Positions 21,320-32,365 of a DNA stretch of 64,000 nt are shown piece after piece. Origin of the DNA: Collybia mongolica (taxonomy: Eukaryota; Basidiomycota; Agaricomycetes; Agaricales; Clitocybaceae); assembly GCA_013420905.1 (NCBI GenBank), contig JAAXNY010000001.1, positions 6,200,001-6,264,000 of the forward strand, written 5' to 3'. The notes under the pieces are model-generated. The model worked only from the letters and a program-made list of their open reading frames with translations, was not told the DNA's origin and did no database searches. How positions within the stretch are numbered: position 1 is the stretch's first letter; each line of letters opens with the position of its first letter. The position numbers and the translations under genes were made by a program.

Positions 21320-22339
21320 ATGAAAGCCATTTCTACTGCTCAGCACAATACTGTTGTTTCTCTCCTCAATGAGGGCTATTCTCAGCGTCAAATCAAGGAG
21401 AAAACTGGTCTAGGGAAGGGTACCATCAGTAGGATCAGCAAAGATGTGGATGGAAACAAAGAAAACAACCTTGGTGGCCGCCCCTCCAAGCTGTCTGTTC
21501 GTGACAAACAGTCAATTATTCGTCAAATCAAGTCAGGGAAGCTTGATAATGCAGTTCAGGCTACCCAATTCATCAATGGCATCATCCCCAATCCTGTCAC
21601 ACCCCAGACAGTCAGAAATGCACTCAAGGAAAATCAATTTTATGCTGCTACAAAGAGGAAAGCTCCTCTTCTCAAACGAGCCCATTGCATCCGGCGTCTC
21701 CAGTTTGCAAAATATCATGAAAGCTGGACTGTGGAGGACTGGAAAAGGGTTCTATGGACAGATGAGACCAAAATCAATAGGATTGGGTCAGATGGAAAGG
21801 TTTATGTCTGGAAACAAAGGGGAGAACCACCATCTGATAGAACAACATCACCTACTGTCAAACATGGAGGAGGAGGAAACCTCATGGTATGGGGTTGTAT
21901 GGGGTGGAATGGAGTGGGAAAGCTCATAGAGGTGCAGGGGAACATGGACAAGGTTCAATACTGTGAAATTTTGGAGAGTGGAGTTCAGGAAAGTTTTGAG
22001 AAGTTGGAAATGGTGGATGGCGAGCGCTACTTTCAGCAAGATAACGACCCCAAACACACATCTGGACTGGCCACACAGTGGTTTGAAGACAACAACATTC
22101 AAGTCCTTGGCTGGCCTGCCCAATCCCCTGACATGAATCCAATAGAACACCTTTGGGAACATCTCAAGCGCCGTCTTAAAGAATATCCGACACCACCCAA
22201 AGGAGTACATGAGTTGTGGGATAGATTGGCTGAAGAGTGGGGTGAAATTCCACCAGAGGTATGCCAAAACCTGATAGAAAGTATGCCCAGGCGGATACAA
22301 GCAGTTATAAAGGCAAAAGGTGGTCATACAAAGTATTAG
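21320..22339 (+). CDS. Tc1-family DD34E transposase (copy A)
   Basis: This 339-residue DDE transposase cuts and pastes the element. The N-terminal helix-turn-helix DNA-binding region (about residues 1-110) includes LLNEGYSQRQIKEKTGLGKG and a GRPS hook (GGRPSKLS). The catalytic triad is Asp in WTDETKINRIG (about 147), Asp in QQDNDPKHTS (about 242) and Glu in NPIEHLWEHL. Thirty-four residues separate the last two, the DD34E spacing of Tc1. Length and motifs match a full transposase, and no stop or frameshift is present. It starts 150 bases inside the left inverted repeat. An identical protein is encoded at 33793-34812. Confidence 0.95.
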   Translation: MKAISTAQHNTVVSLLNEGYSQRQIKEKTGLGKGTISRISKDVDGNKENNLGGRPSKLSVRDKQSIIRQIKSGKLDNAVQATQFINGIIPNPVTPQTVRNALKENQFYAATKRKAPLLKRAHCIRRLQFAKYHESWTVEDWKRVLWTDETKINRIGSDGKVYVWKQRGEPPSDRTTSPTVKHGGGGNLMVWGCMGWNGVGKLIEVQGNMDKVQYCEILESGVQESFEKLEMVDGERYFQQDNDPKHTSGLATQWFEDNNIQVLGWPAQSPDMNPIEHLWEHLKRRLKEYPTPPKGVHELWDRLAEEWGEIPPEVCQNLIESMPRRIQAVIKAKGGHTKY

Positions 22340-22354
22340 ATAGAAAATTAATAG

Positions 22355-22566
22355 AGGGTCAAAAAACTGCCCCAATGAGTAATCATTTTGTTTGGCCTAT
22401 AGCTTAATGGGTTTTGATCCAAATCACATGATCCAGGGTCCATTGGAAAGCCACGATGTCATAGTATCTTACATAATTACCCCAGGTCCCCTGCTTATGT
22501 CAGCACTTCATACCATATTGATCTTTCAAAAATGTACAAACATTGGGGCAGTTTTTTGAGCCACTG
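22355..22566 (-). repeat. Right terminal inverted repeat of Tc1 copy A
   Basis: This 212-bp inverted partner of 20959-21170 differs from it at a few bases. It ends ...GAGCCACTG before the TA duplication. Confidence 0.85.
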
Positions 22567-22884
22567 TAAGTAGTCTAGATTCTGAGTTGATTGAGAACAC
22601 GTGCGTTGCATCAAACTTGGTCACGTTGCCTGGTTTTGATCTTGTCCAGTCTCCACCGCTCAGTGAAGCCAAGGCGCGCGCGCCACCAGGAACTCCATTC
22701 ATTGTTCGCTACATTTAACTCTTGTTCTCAGCCATCCAGCCCATCTTTCATTATCTGCTGTGTTTAGGAACATCTCGGACTTTTTTTCTGGTGAGCATAC
22801 TCATAGTCCCTTATGTAGAAAAGCTATATAGTGGCTTGATCTTCGACTATTGATTGATTCCCAAAAATCATACTCACTATCATC

Positions 22885-23091
22885 ATGTCTGACGTTGCGC
22901 CATAACTGACGGCAAATAACGTCGGACTCCAGACTTCTATCACTCCTCCTAAACAAGCTTCGCTCTTAAAAAACGCTGGTTCTACTTCACCTCCAAACCT
23001 CCCTCATAATTTAGATAACGTTGCTCAAGATTAAAGTCCTGTCAAGGTCAAAGAGCGTGCTAAGGCTCAATACAGTGGCAACCAACTCGAT
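22885..23091 (+). pseudogene. Upstream in-frame leader of the FunK1 gene, with two stops
   Basis: An ATG at 22885 opens a frame continuous with the kinase Met at 23092. It is interrupted by TAA at 22903-22905 and 23032-23034. The stretch is Pro/Ser/Asn-rich, as is common at FunK1 N-termini. Either the gene has lost its leader or translation now starts at 23092. Confidence 0.5.
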
Positions 23092-25550
23092 ATGGCTGAT
23101 CGTTATCTTCTGGTGTCCGAGGAGACTGCTGGAGCATACCGAGTTGGTATCTCTCCTGAAGACTTCTTCGAGAACTTTATGCCATGGAGTGATAAAACAT
23201 CCGACATATACAAGAATGCGCAGCCAAACTCCAGCTCCCTTGAACTACTGAAATCGATGGCTAAGGCTAAAAATGAGGCCAAGATGTATGCACCATACGT
23301 ATGGACTTGTCTATCATATGGTTGACTGATGCTCATCATTCGGTTTGTAGCGCAAGGCCCTAAATGATTGGACCGGGAAATGTATCGAATGTGACCCCGA
23401 ACAAAGCCATGTTATCAATACCGCCTTCGGCAAGCGTCGGGATCCAGATGCCTATACTGGCCCTGCGCTCGTCGCGGTGGATGTGGGTCATTATGAGGTA
23501 TTAGAATTACCCCCGGGGGATAAGAGCGACCACTCCCTCATGCAGACGCAGGTTGAATTTAAGTACAGCGCTAACAAGGATCCATTCATCGACCCTGGAC
23601 CAAAGAGCCCGACATCCAAGCAGAAGTACCCCTTCGAAAATCCCAATGTAGAGGCAACCCGCACAAGGGGCCAAATTGCTAGCTATGCCGCTGTCACTCT
23701 ACACCTATCCTTTAGGATCCACCTTTTTACGGTGGGCATATTTGGGAAATACTGTCGCTTCATTCGTTGGGACAGACGCGGGGCAGTGGTAACCCGCCGA
23801 TTCGACTATACAGAGGAGCCCGAGACGATTTTTCACTTTTACCATCGCTTTGCCCAGCTTGCGCGCACTGAGCGTGGCTTTGACCCCACCGTCACCAAGA
23901 TCGACCAAAGCTCAGAGGAAGCTACAAATGCGAAGCACTGTTTCTCCAGATATAGTAAAGACATGCAACATTGTGATGGAAGGGCGGACGTTGAGTCAGA
24001 TCCTCAGATGGAGTTGAATCCGCTACTCTTGAAAATGACGGTCGTGTTTGACGGCGTTGAAAGGTCCTTTATTGTCCCTAGCCCCCGTTTCTACTTTGGT
24101 TGTTTCTCACCCTTTTCGAGGTCCACCCGACGCTCGTTGGCATACAATCCCACTGCGAAGAAAAAAGGCACCCCGGAATTATTATTCATGAAGGACTATT
24201 GGCGCGAGGATTCTGATCGCACGGCTCCCGAGGCCGAGATCTACAAACTTTTGGAGCAGAAGGGGGTCAAGGAACATATTGCCGTGATGGACATAGGAGG
24301 TGATGTTCCTCAACTCAGGACTCTCTGGCAGGAGACTACATTCGGCAGCTTCTGTCTGTTCCCCGACCCTGAAAACAGCAATTACAATGCCCTTCATGGA
24401 CATCGCATCTTTTTGAAGACCATTGCCATGGACTTGACTGTTTTTCTCAATGCACGGTGGCTTGTCACCTGTGTCGCAGATGGTATGCAGGGTAAGCCTT
24501 ATTTATTGTTGTAATGACCTGTCCTTCTCTCAGCGGTTTCGTAGCTGCTCAGGAAGCCTTCTCCAAAGCCAGGGTCCTTCATCGAGACATCAGCATTGGC
24601 AATATCATGATTGTCCTGAAAGATAATAATGAGAGAGAAGGCATTCTAATTGATTGGGATCATTGCATCGTTCTCCAAGAGGCACAATCACCCTCACGGA
24701 TGCTACGCACTGTAAGTTACATGAACCTTGCCCTTCAAGTGTCAATTATTGATAAGCGCTATAGGGGACTTGGCATTTCATGTCAGCACGTCTCCTCCAG
24801 GGTATCAACAGGGGCCATTCTACATTGGATGACCAAGAATCGGCATATTGGGTTCTTCTTTATGTTGCGTTACGGTATCTGAAAAACAATATTTCAGCGA
24901 ATGGTCTCTTCCACACCCTTCGCCAACTATTCGACGTCTACATTGTAGACGATGACGGCCGCGTATTTGGTGGTGCTGCGAAGTTGAAACACTTGAACGA
25001 TGCTGCTCGATTTTCGGGGATCCATTTTGAAATACCCCAGCTGGTTGACATGTTCAATGAACTTGCGGATGGGCTCTCTGCGCCATATCTACCAGCTCCA
25101 TCGAAAGAAGAAATAGCATTATATGAACTGATTTCTCAAAATATGCCCCCAGAATCAGTGGCACGAATCAGCGCAGCTGGCAGGTATTACGCCGCCCGCA
25201 AGAGCTCCTCTAATATGGAGTGGTTTATTAAAACCCTCCGCACGCATGCCGCGCGCATTCCACTCCCCTCATCACAAACACCATCCCCCAACAATGCACA
25301 GCAGGCGCGAACCCCATACGATTATCACCACAACCGCATCATTGAAGACCGACTGCGCGGTAAAGGTGACTCAGTCATGAAGCATCATCAGAGCCGCATT
25401 TCTAGCGCGCGACTAGACGGTCTGGCCGGGCGATTAATACCGGCGCCTTCGCCAAGGACAAGTTTGAAGCGCAGCATCAATGATGAGAGCGAGAATGACG
25501 ATGAAAGGAAACGGATGAAGAATACACCCGCGCTTGAAAGAGACAACTAG
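23092..25550 (+). CDS. FunK1-type fungal protein kinase
   Basis: This member of the large fungal FunK1 kinase family is presumed to be a cytosolic Ser/Thr kinase of unknown substrate. Inferred exons are 23092-23298, 23351-24491, 24545-24711 and 24765-25550, with introns of 52-53 bp. Signatures include the family block HLFTVGIFGKYCRFIRWDRR, the catalytic loop VLHRDISIGNIM, LIDWDHC in place of DFG, and GTWHFMSARLL in the activation segment. All are in order and intact. The C-terminal tail is basic and Ser/Pro-rich and ends with an acidic/Lys-Arg segment (about 25470-25550). The upstream ATG at 22885 leads into two in-frame stops, so I chose 23092. It may be functional from that start or newly decaying. 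Confidence 0.8.
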
Positions 25551-26173
25551 ATGCTTACACCGTTTTCGGATGAGCCGAGAGATTTGGGTATTCGCTTCGA
25601 AATTATGCTCTCGAACATGTACATTACTACTTGCAAAGTCACAATTGAAATGCGTCTGTAAAGAGGGGTCATGCACCTGGGCACGCTAACTTCTATTTCC
25701 ACATTTACCGTGCCCACATGGAATCAAGGACACTATGTATCGCAATTTTCGGGTATTGTGAACGGTACTCGCCAAACTTTGGCCTCTGGGACAAACGTCT
25801 AGCGTAGTTCGCTTGATACCGATATGAAACGATGCGCACTTCATCCTGGTATCCTCCCCACCGCTGTTTTTGTAGTTGTCGAAGCCCGGGATACTAAACG
25901 CGCAAACAACCGCGTGCAGAATTGGTGGCTCCATGTAACACTGAAGAGAAAAATTCCGGGTTCCTATACTTTACGAGGCGATGTGGAAGCCAGATTTTAG
26001 AGACATTGACGAATAAGACTGGACGAAATCTGAGGCGAGGGCAATGTGATGAATTAACAACAGAACGAAACAGATAAACCAACACTATACGAATACTTCA
26101 TTATGATGCGTCGTCGTAAGGATGAAGATCAGAAAATTATAAATAAGGTCCGCGTCCACGATAATTCGTCTTC
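25551..26173. other. Intergenic between convergent genes
   Basis: This holds the 3' flanks of the FunK1 gene (plus) and the membrane-protein gene (minus). Short open frames here show no recognisable domain. Confidence 0.5.
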
Positions 26174-27398
26174 CTATCTGTAACCCTGATAACTCTCGTA
26201 ACTAGGCGGCACGCCACCCGTAGGCGACGCCTGCTGTCCCACAATCGATGCCCGCACCGCTGCGTATGGGTCTGCGTACTGCATCGTCCGGCTCACCCGT
26301 GGGCCTACGTCAATCTCAGGCAGCACGGGCGTGCGCGCAGGCGACGAGCCAAATCCACCGGGTGGCGTTGCGTATCCACCAGATGGCGTGGCGGTGTATG
26401 CCGTTGCAGACGAGCTAAACCCGCCAGGCGCGGCGAATCCGCTGGGTGCCGGGTCGGAGAACGCGCCATACGCGTCCATACTTGGTCGGGAAGCAATGGG
26501 TTGTTGTGTAGGGGCGTCGTATCGGTTGGAGTCTGCGAATGGGGAATTGGAAACATTGGAGTTGTCGTAGCGGGTTGTTGGTGGTGCAGCGGGGGCATGT
26601 TGGTTTGCGGGTGGAATGTGGTGATATGACTCATCTTCATCTTCATCATCGCCCTCTTCGCCTTCTTCTTCATCGTGTGTAGTTTGGGGGCGGGTAAAGG
26701 GGGGGTCTCGCGGTGCGTGGAGCTTTCCAGATCTCCAGTCAAGGATGAGGAGAACAAGTGAGGCAGCCCAAAAGGCTGGAGGGGTTGGGTCAAATAGTGG
26801 AAGAAAAGGTATGGATGGAACATACCGAATGCTAGCCAGAAAAAGATGGCGCCTGCTTTCTTTGTACTGCACCAACCCTCAAGACCTTTCTTAAAGTCGT
26901 CACCTTTGTCTTTATCTCCTGCATGGGGGTCGTTTTCGGGGTTCTTGCATCCGGGTTGTGTCCATGCAGAAATTGTGACGATGAAACTGTAGATATGGCT
27001 TTAAAAGTAGTTGAAATCAAGTAACTTTGTTGACTTACGCGATTAGCAGACTCGCCGTTACCCCGGTACCCGTGAGAATAAACCCAACCCGCACCTCCTT
27101 CAATGCGCGCGCAAGGCGGACAAACTTGTCGTACTTTTCGTACACTACTGGTACCATCAGCATAAATAGCGAGAGACATATTCCTGCGACCGAGATGAAG
27201 ATGGCAAATCCCGTGAGCCCGGCTGAGAGACAAGTCAACCTCACATCTGCACATTTTTTTTTCGGTAACGAAGGACTCACAAGGCCCCACATTCCACTTT
27301 GCTTGAAAGCTTCCTACACTTGCAAAACACGCCATGGCGAGGAAGTTGAAAAAAACTTGTGAAGTGTGAAAGACGATGGTTGGTTTTGATACGATCAT
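26174..27398 (-). CDS. MARVEL-like four-helix membrane protein with long Pro/Gly tail
   Basis: This multi-exon gene encodes a membrane protein. Hydrophobic helices, in order, are VFFNFLAMACFASVGSF, TGFAIFISVAGICLSLFML, GFILTGTGVTASLLIAF and FFWLAFAFWAASLVLLIL. A short CGWC/KK-type loop before the last helix (GLEGWCSTKKAGA) resembles fungal MARVEL proteins, which act in plasma-membrane domain organisation. Introns of about 50 bp are visible near 27240-27290, 26995-27040 and 26765-26825. The cytosolic tail is acidic (EEEGEEGDDEDEDES), then Pro/Gly/Ala/Tyr-rich. The start is uncertain: upstream in-frame sequence (QLVLLLFIPVLWVVAIW, about 27470-27525) and an ATG at 27847 may be earlier exons, but I could not join them cleanly. 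Confidence 0.7.
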
Positions 27399-27847
27399 CT
27401 AAAACATTGGAATGAGACGCGTTTCGGTTAGTCTTGAATGTGATAGATAGTAACCCATATCGCTACGACCCATAGCACAGGAATAAATAGAAGAAGAACA
27501 AGCTGGCCCGCCGTTGCACCTGCTACCATAGCATGCAAGCAGCCAGAGAGAACATGATTATGTAAGTCGTCGAAACGAGAACCAACCGCAGCGGTTCCAA
27601 ACAGGAACCTTCAACGGCGAAGGCTGTCCGGGCTGGTGTAACGGGCTTGGGAAACAGGGTGTGGTACAGCATTTCTGAGAAGTGGCTGCCGTATTGCAAA
27701 CGAAACAAGTGAAAAAGCCAAACTCACATCGTCCTCGAACGGAACCATTCCATGCCCAATTCCTCCTGACATCGATGTTGATGGTTTAGAGCTTTTGGAA
27801 GGAACTATTCGTGTAACAAGGTCGGTCATGCGGTCAATTAACGGCAT

Positions 27848-29943
27848 GGTTGGGAATCCTGGATGTGGATTAGGTTCCAGAAAAGTGTCGGTACTGGTGT
27901 GCCTGGGATTCGTTGACTCGTGTTGATCGTTTTGCAGGGTTCGAGAGTGTTGTCGTCGTTCGCCGTATACCACCCGTTATACTGAGCGCCGTTTATACAA
28001 GAATTGCAAACTGCGCAGATGATGGTAGGAAAATGGGTTGTAGCGGCGGTGCGCGCCGCTAGATCGTCAGGGCACGTGCTATTGGAGAGCTTGGCCCGAC
28101 TGCGTTTCCTCTGTGTTTGCTCGCTCCATCTCCGTTTCTCTATTTGGCCCCCTGCCTGGCCTTTATACCTTTTATAGGTCTCGTCGTTGAATGTTATATG
28201 TCGTATCATTAATGATTTATAATTAAGACCATATTTGTCGATATGCAAGCACTGGCTCTGTTTCACCCCAGAACCTGTCCATTGTTCAAATGCATCACAA
28301 TGGCAGTAGACGGCAATGCTCCATATACCTCAAGCGGAAAAATCTCACTCAGATCTAGCAAGTGAGAACAACCCGAAGTAAAGTCATCTTCGATTAGTTA
28401 AGTTTTAAGTTTTTGGGAGCCTGACTTTCATATGTTGTAACGAGCTAGCCTTTAGTTTAGGGAATCGAGTTGGCTATTATATGCCTATCGCCACTTCAAG
28501 AGTTCCCGCAGACTTCTTCACACAAGGTTCATCATGCTCTCCGAACTTCCTGTGCTGCACAATGTACCTCTATGTCAATTCGTGCTATTGCAACAAGGGG
28601 GAAAAACGATTGTCCTCTCATCATATGCCCGTTAGGTCATCCTTCCTGCACGTAGCGAGAGAAGGTGCCTCAAGCAAGAGGTTGCAAGTGAAGTACTATA
28701 CCGTCATACCGCAAAGACCGTTTGCAGGAAGATGCTTTCTTGCGTGGCCTCAAGTATCTGGCCTCGCACCTATTGTCAGACGAACCCTGCTTACCTCAAA
28801 CTTGGCCGAACAGATAATGGAACGGCAGCAATGGCCCTGCCAACGCGCAGTACGGACAAAATATTATGGCAGCGAAACATGCGAGCACCTTGGAATTTCC
28901 AAGGCTACCCGGTATATTTTTCCATATGAACATACTAAGTCGATTCCTCTCCCACCGCAGATATGTAATGATACCTGTTATCAGCATATCCATGCAAGTA
29001 CCAGAGGCAAGGCTCCTCAGTCATCTCACACATGGAAAATCTCAGATATCAAGTCAATAACCAGGTGCTCCTATTTATTCGTGAATGAACAGTATCCCAT
29101 TGTGTGACATTCAAATATGTAGTTGGTATGCTCAACGTCTCCGGCGTTTCCAGGTTAGAGACACATTTGTGGGATAATGGCGTACAGAGCCAAAAGTCTC
29201 TAATTTTGAGGTAAAGTGGCTTCCCTGGGCATCTTATCTCGCCTCACACTCACCTGTCGCGTTAAATCGGTCCTCAGTCCGACCAGAAATCGAAGAGTTC
29301 GCCAGAATAAGGGTTTTGGACCACTGAAATTCGAAATTCATCTTACGTTTTCGGCACAGCCAAGAGCATCAAACCCCAATACAGCGCGGCCCGGAGTGCC
29401 TTTGTACCCATGCTCCGTGTTTCTTATCACTCGCCCTACCTTAGTTGGTGGGGAAATGATTCAAAGTTTTGGACCTTGGTATGAAAGAGGCGATTATCAG
29501 AGCCCCTGCACTCCAACGGCTTACGGGCCGGTCTTTGTCAGACACCGATTGAACATTATGGTTCCAGCAGTGGTGGCAACCCGCACTATGTGATTATAAG
29601 CTCCATCCGCGTTTAAAGACGAGTCGAGCACGCGTAATGTCCAATCATCGTGGCGGCTGCGTCGATGGGCTGCCAAGCGATTTGCGAACTAGCCTGAATT
29701 TCGACTCGCTTGTTAGATATGTCTGGTTCAGAAGGCAGATCTAGAGATGATTCAGTAATAGACACTGATAATTCACCACTCGGAATACGATGACCGTTCA
29801 GCTGAGCCAGTTTCCTTACTTAGGTAGGGCTTTCGGCGGGCCCAAATCGAATACATGTACGCAATGCATGAACAGCCCTCACATAGTAGCAGACATATTT
29901 ATGGTAAATGCTATAGTCCGGAAAGGTTGTGGTAATTTGTGGT
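27848..29943. other. Intergenic, no supported gene
   Basis: Several short or medium open frames occur (for example 28481-29107 plus and 29216-29593 plus). None shows a domain, codon pattern or intron structure I can support. Confidence 0.45.
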
Positions 29944-29951
29944 TCTCGAAC
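29944..29951. repeat. 8-bp target duplication TCTCGAAC, left copy
   Basis: It is repeated exactly at 30695-30702. An 8-bp duplication is typical of hAT transposition. Confidence 0.85.
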
Positions 29952-30694
29952 TAGGGCTGCACACCGTACCGTATACGGCATACGGCCGTATAGTTTACGG
30001 TTCTGACGGCGACGGGTTTGCCGTAACCGTAACCGTACACCCTTCGGCGGCAAGCCCGACGGCACGGTACGGGTGCCAATACGGCCGTTGACGGACCAAT
30101 ACGGGCATACGGCTAATAGATCTTACAATAACTTTGTGAGTATTGGATGTATGCCCTCTCGTTGTGTTGTGATTGCACTTCTTGCCTCAAGGGACTGTTT
30201 TTGACCGCGGAATATCTGTAATATGCAAGAGTACAGCTGTTATTGATGATCTCACCAGGTACGTGAATCAGAACACATACCTCTGCACTGAATTTATGAT
30301 TTGGCAGGAAGCGCGCCGTTCCCGTCAAATGTTTACAGGCCGTAAACTAACCTTAGTGTTGGATCTTATATCCCTCCGCCCTGATATGTCGCTCCCCTTC
30401 GAGCATCCATCACCAATGGGAAGAGGACGTGATACAGAGTGCAATCCCAGCACACAAAGTAGAGGGGTTGATGCTACAACCCTTCTTCTGTCATCTGGGG
30501 AGGTAAATGCATCATCACGCCAGTCTTTTGTGCAAATGCATCGACGAGGCGCATTTTCGAAGTCACGTGGGCCGTATACCCGTATCGAGCCGGCCGTCAA
30601 TTGACGGGCCGGACGGCGGATACCCGTACCGTACACCGTACCGTCAAAGGGGTGCGCTTGGGTGACGACGGGACGGATACGGCGTGCAGCCCTA
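29952..30694. mobile_element. Non-autonomous hAT-like DNA transposon, 743 bp
   Basis: The ends are perfect 11-bp inverted repeats TAGGGCTGCAC...GTGCAGCCCTA inside an 8-bp duplication. About 160 bp at the left and 120 bp at the right are crowded with CCGTA/TACGG repeats in both orientations. This matches the subterminal transposase-binding arrays known for hAT elements. The interior (about 30115-30570) has no transposase ORF. It was probably mobilised in trans. Confidence 0.88.
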
Positions 30695-30702
30695 TCTCGA
30701 AC

Positions 30703-31189
30703 ATCATACACTGAAGTATAGCACGGTACTGGATGTGGACCCCCCCTCTAAAGCACCATGTAAACTCATTCCTTAACCTTTCGTAGCAGACTATTTCCAT
30801 TTCGTATCACGAGTCCTTCCTCTAGATTCTCTCCAAGAATATAATTTAAGCACCAATGTTGATGCATCTGAACCGTATGAGAAAGCAAAAATGACGAGGG
30901 GTGAATATGGAGGAAGACAATGGGTCTGCATGAGCACGAAACGTCGGTCAAAGTCGGCAGGTATGCTTCTTATGGACAAAAGTATCTATATATAGTATCG
31001 GTGACTGTGTTTGTTGTGCAGTGGTCGTAGTGCGGAGCGGTATCGGCTAAACCATGTTAAATCCCCATTTCACTACCTATTTCCGTTTTGACGAGATCGT
31101 GTCCGTCGTCGTTTCTTTTTGAGATGGCATGGAATGAAATGATCTGTATCTTGCATTGCACAAGTCACAGTAACTCGGGTAGCTGGTCA
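30703..31189. other. Intergenic, no supported gene
   Basis: The missing N-terminal half of the downstream MFS transporter would be expected here, but no matching coding sequence is visible. Confidence 0.45.
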
Positions 31190-32365
31190 CCATGAATACG
31201 CCGCTGTACTCGTACTCCGTGCCCTGCAGGCAGCTGGCTCATCGTCAACCCGAGCGCTTGGCGCTGGCATCATCAGGGATCTTTGGCCACAAAGTGAAAG
31301 AGGGGGGTATATGGGCATGTACAGCGCAGGAATAGGCATAGGCACAGCGTTTGGGCCCGTGCTTGGAGGTATCCTTGCCCAATACACCACTTGGCATGGC
31401 GTCTTCTATTTTCTCCTCGCACTCTCCGCATTCTGTCTTCTCGCCGTCATCCTCTTTTTCCCAGAAACGCTACATTCCGTGGTGAAAACGGGTGTTGATC
31501 GCCTTCCATGGTACTCCAGGCCCCTGATCCCTGTCCTTTCTCCGACATCGGCTCCACTTGTCATATATCATTCACCATCAAGGCATAAAGTCAGTATTTT
31601 AGGTCCATTATTACTTTTGACGCATTGGGATGTGGGATGCATCGTTGTATCTACAGCGGTGTACTACACTGTTTGGCAGAACAGTATGGTTGCCACTTCT
31701 ACTGTCTATGCGGACCGTTACCACCTTAATCAAGCCGAAATTGGGCTTACCTATATTTCAAATGGGATCGGGTCCTTGATAGGAAATGTGCTGGTGGGAA
31801 AGATACTTGATCACGACTACCAGAAAGCCTTTGAGGAGGAGAATTGTGACACTCCTTATTCGAAGGCCCCAGTATCAAGAATTGAGCACACCAGATTAAG
31901 GTCCCTCACATATGCTGCACCAATCTTCATTGCCTGTATCATTGCTTTTGGTTGGATAGTGCAGGCTCGCATCACTATAGCTGCATCTATCATTATGGCG
32001 TTCGTGATAGGATGGTTTGACAGCCACATACTCACCACTTACTGTAGGCATTCCTTCAAATTGCGTTTTTTTTTTTACTGATGTACATATATTTCTCTCT
32101 AGCTACCCTCATGCTCGACCTTTTTGAACAACAAGCTTCTGCATCCAGCATGCTCATCAACCTCTGCTGATGCTTGCTCGGAGCCGTTGGCAGTTCTACC
32201 ATCCAACCTATGATACAAGGTCTTGGCGAAGGCTGGTCGTTTACAGTCTTGGGTGGCGTCTACATTGCATGCTCGCCACTCATCTGGTTCCAATGGCAAT
32301 ACGGCGTTTTGAAGAGGGAGAAACGTGCTGCTGCTATTGCTGCCCTGGAGAAGGAAAAGGAATAG
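31190..32365 (+). pseudogene. MFS drug:H+ antiporter (DHA1-like), 5'-truncated
   Basis: This is the C-terminal two thirds of a major facilitator transporter, a proton-coupled multidrug/toxicant exporter by family. It starts abruptly at about helix 4 (AAVLVLRALQAAGSSSTRAL). Antiporter motif C follows in helix 5 (GIGTAFGPVLGGILAQY), then the central loop with FFPETLH and four to five more helices. A likely intron lies at about 32044-32101. A TGA at about 32168 interrupts the frame before CLLGAVGSSTIQPMI, where related proteins usually continue, possibly from CGA. The frame then runs on to the TAG at 32363-32365. With its first helices missing and a stop inside, it cannot be a working transporter. 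Confidence 0.8.

Larger units (their letters stand above)
20959..22566 (+). mobile_element. Tc1/mariner element, copy A, apparently intact
   Basis: The 1608-bp element is flanked by TA (20957-20958 and 22567-22568) and starts CAGTGGCTCAAAAAAC. Long terminal inverted repeats of 212 bp lie at 20959-21170 and 22355-22566. The single transposase ORF is complete. Copy B at 33566-35173 has the same length, an identical predicted transposase and, where I compared them, identical ends in opposite orientation. The two arms within one element differ at several bases, so identity between copies points to a recent jump. Confidence 0.95.

Noticed and set aside
21848..22375. Long open frame antisense to the Tc1 transposase (175 residues, hydrophobic)
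   Set aside because: It repeats exactly at 33757-34284 only because both transposons are the same. It mirrors the transposase codons and has no domain of its own.
28481..29107. 208-residue open frame on the plus strand
   Set aside because: No recognisable domain, no intron logic and a composition like random translation. Not enough support.
29952..30694. CCGTA/TACGG-rich palindromes as a promoter or replication origin
   Set aside because: The 8-bp duplication and perfect terminal repeats explain them as hAT-like subterminal arrays.
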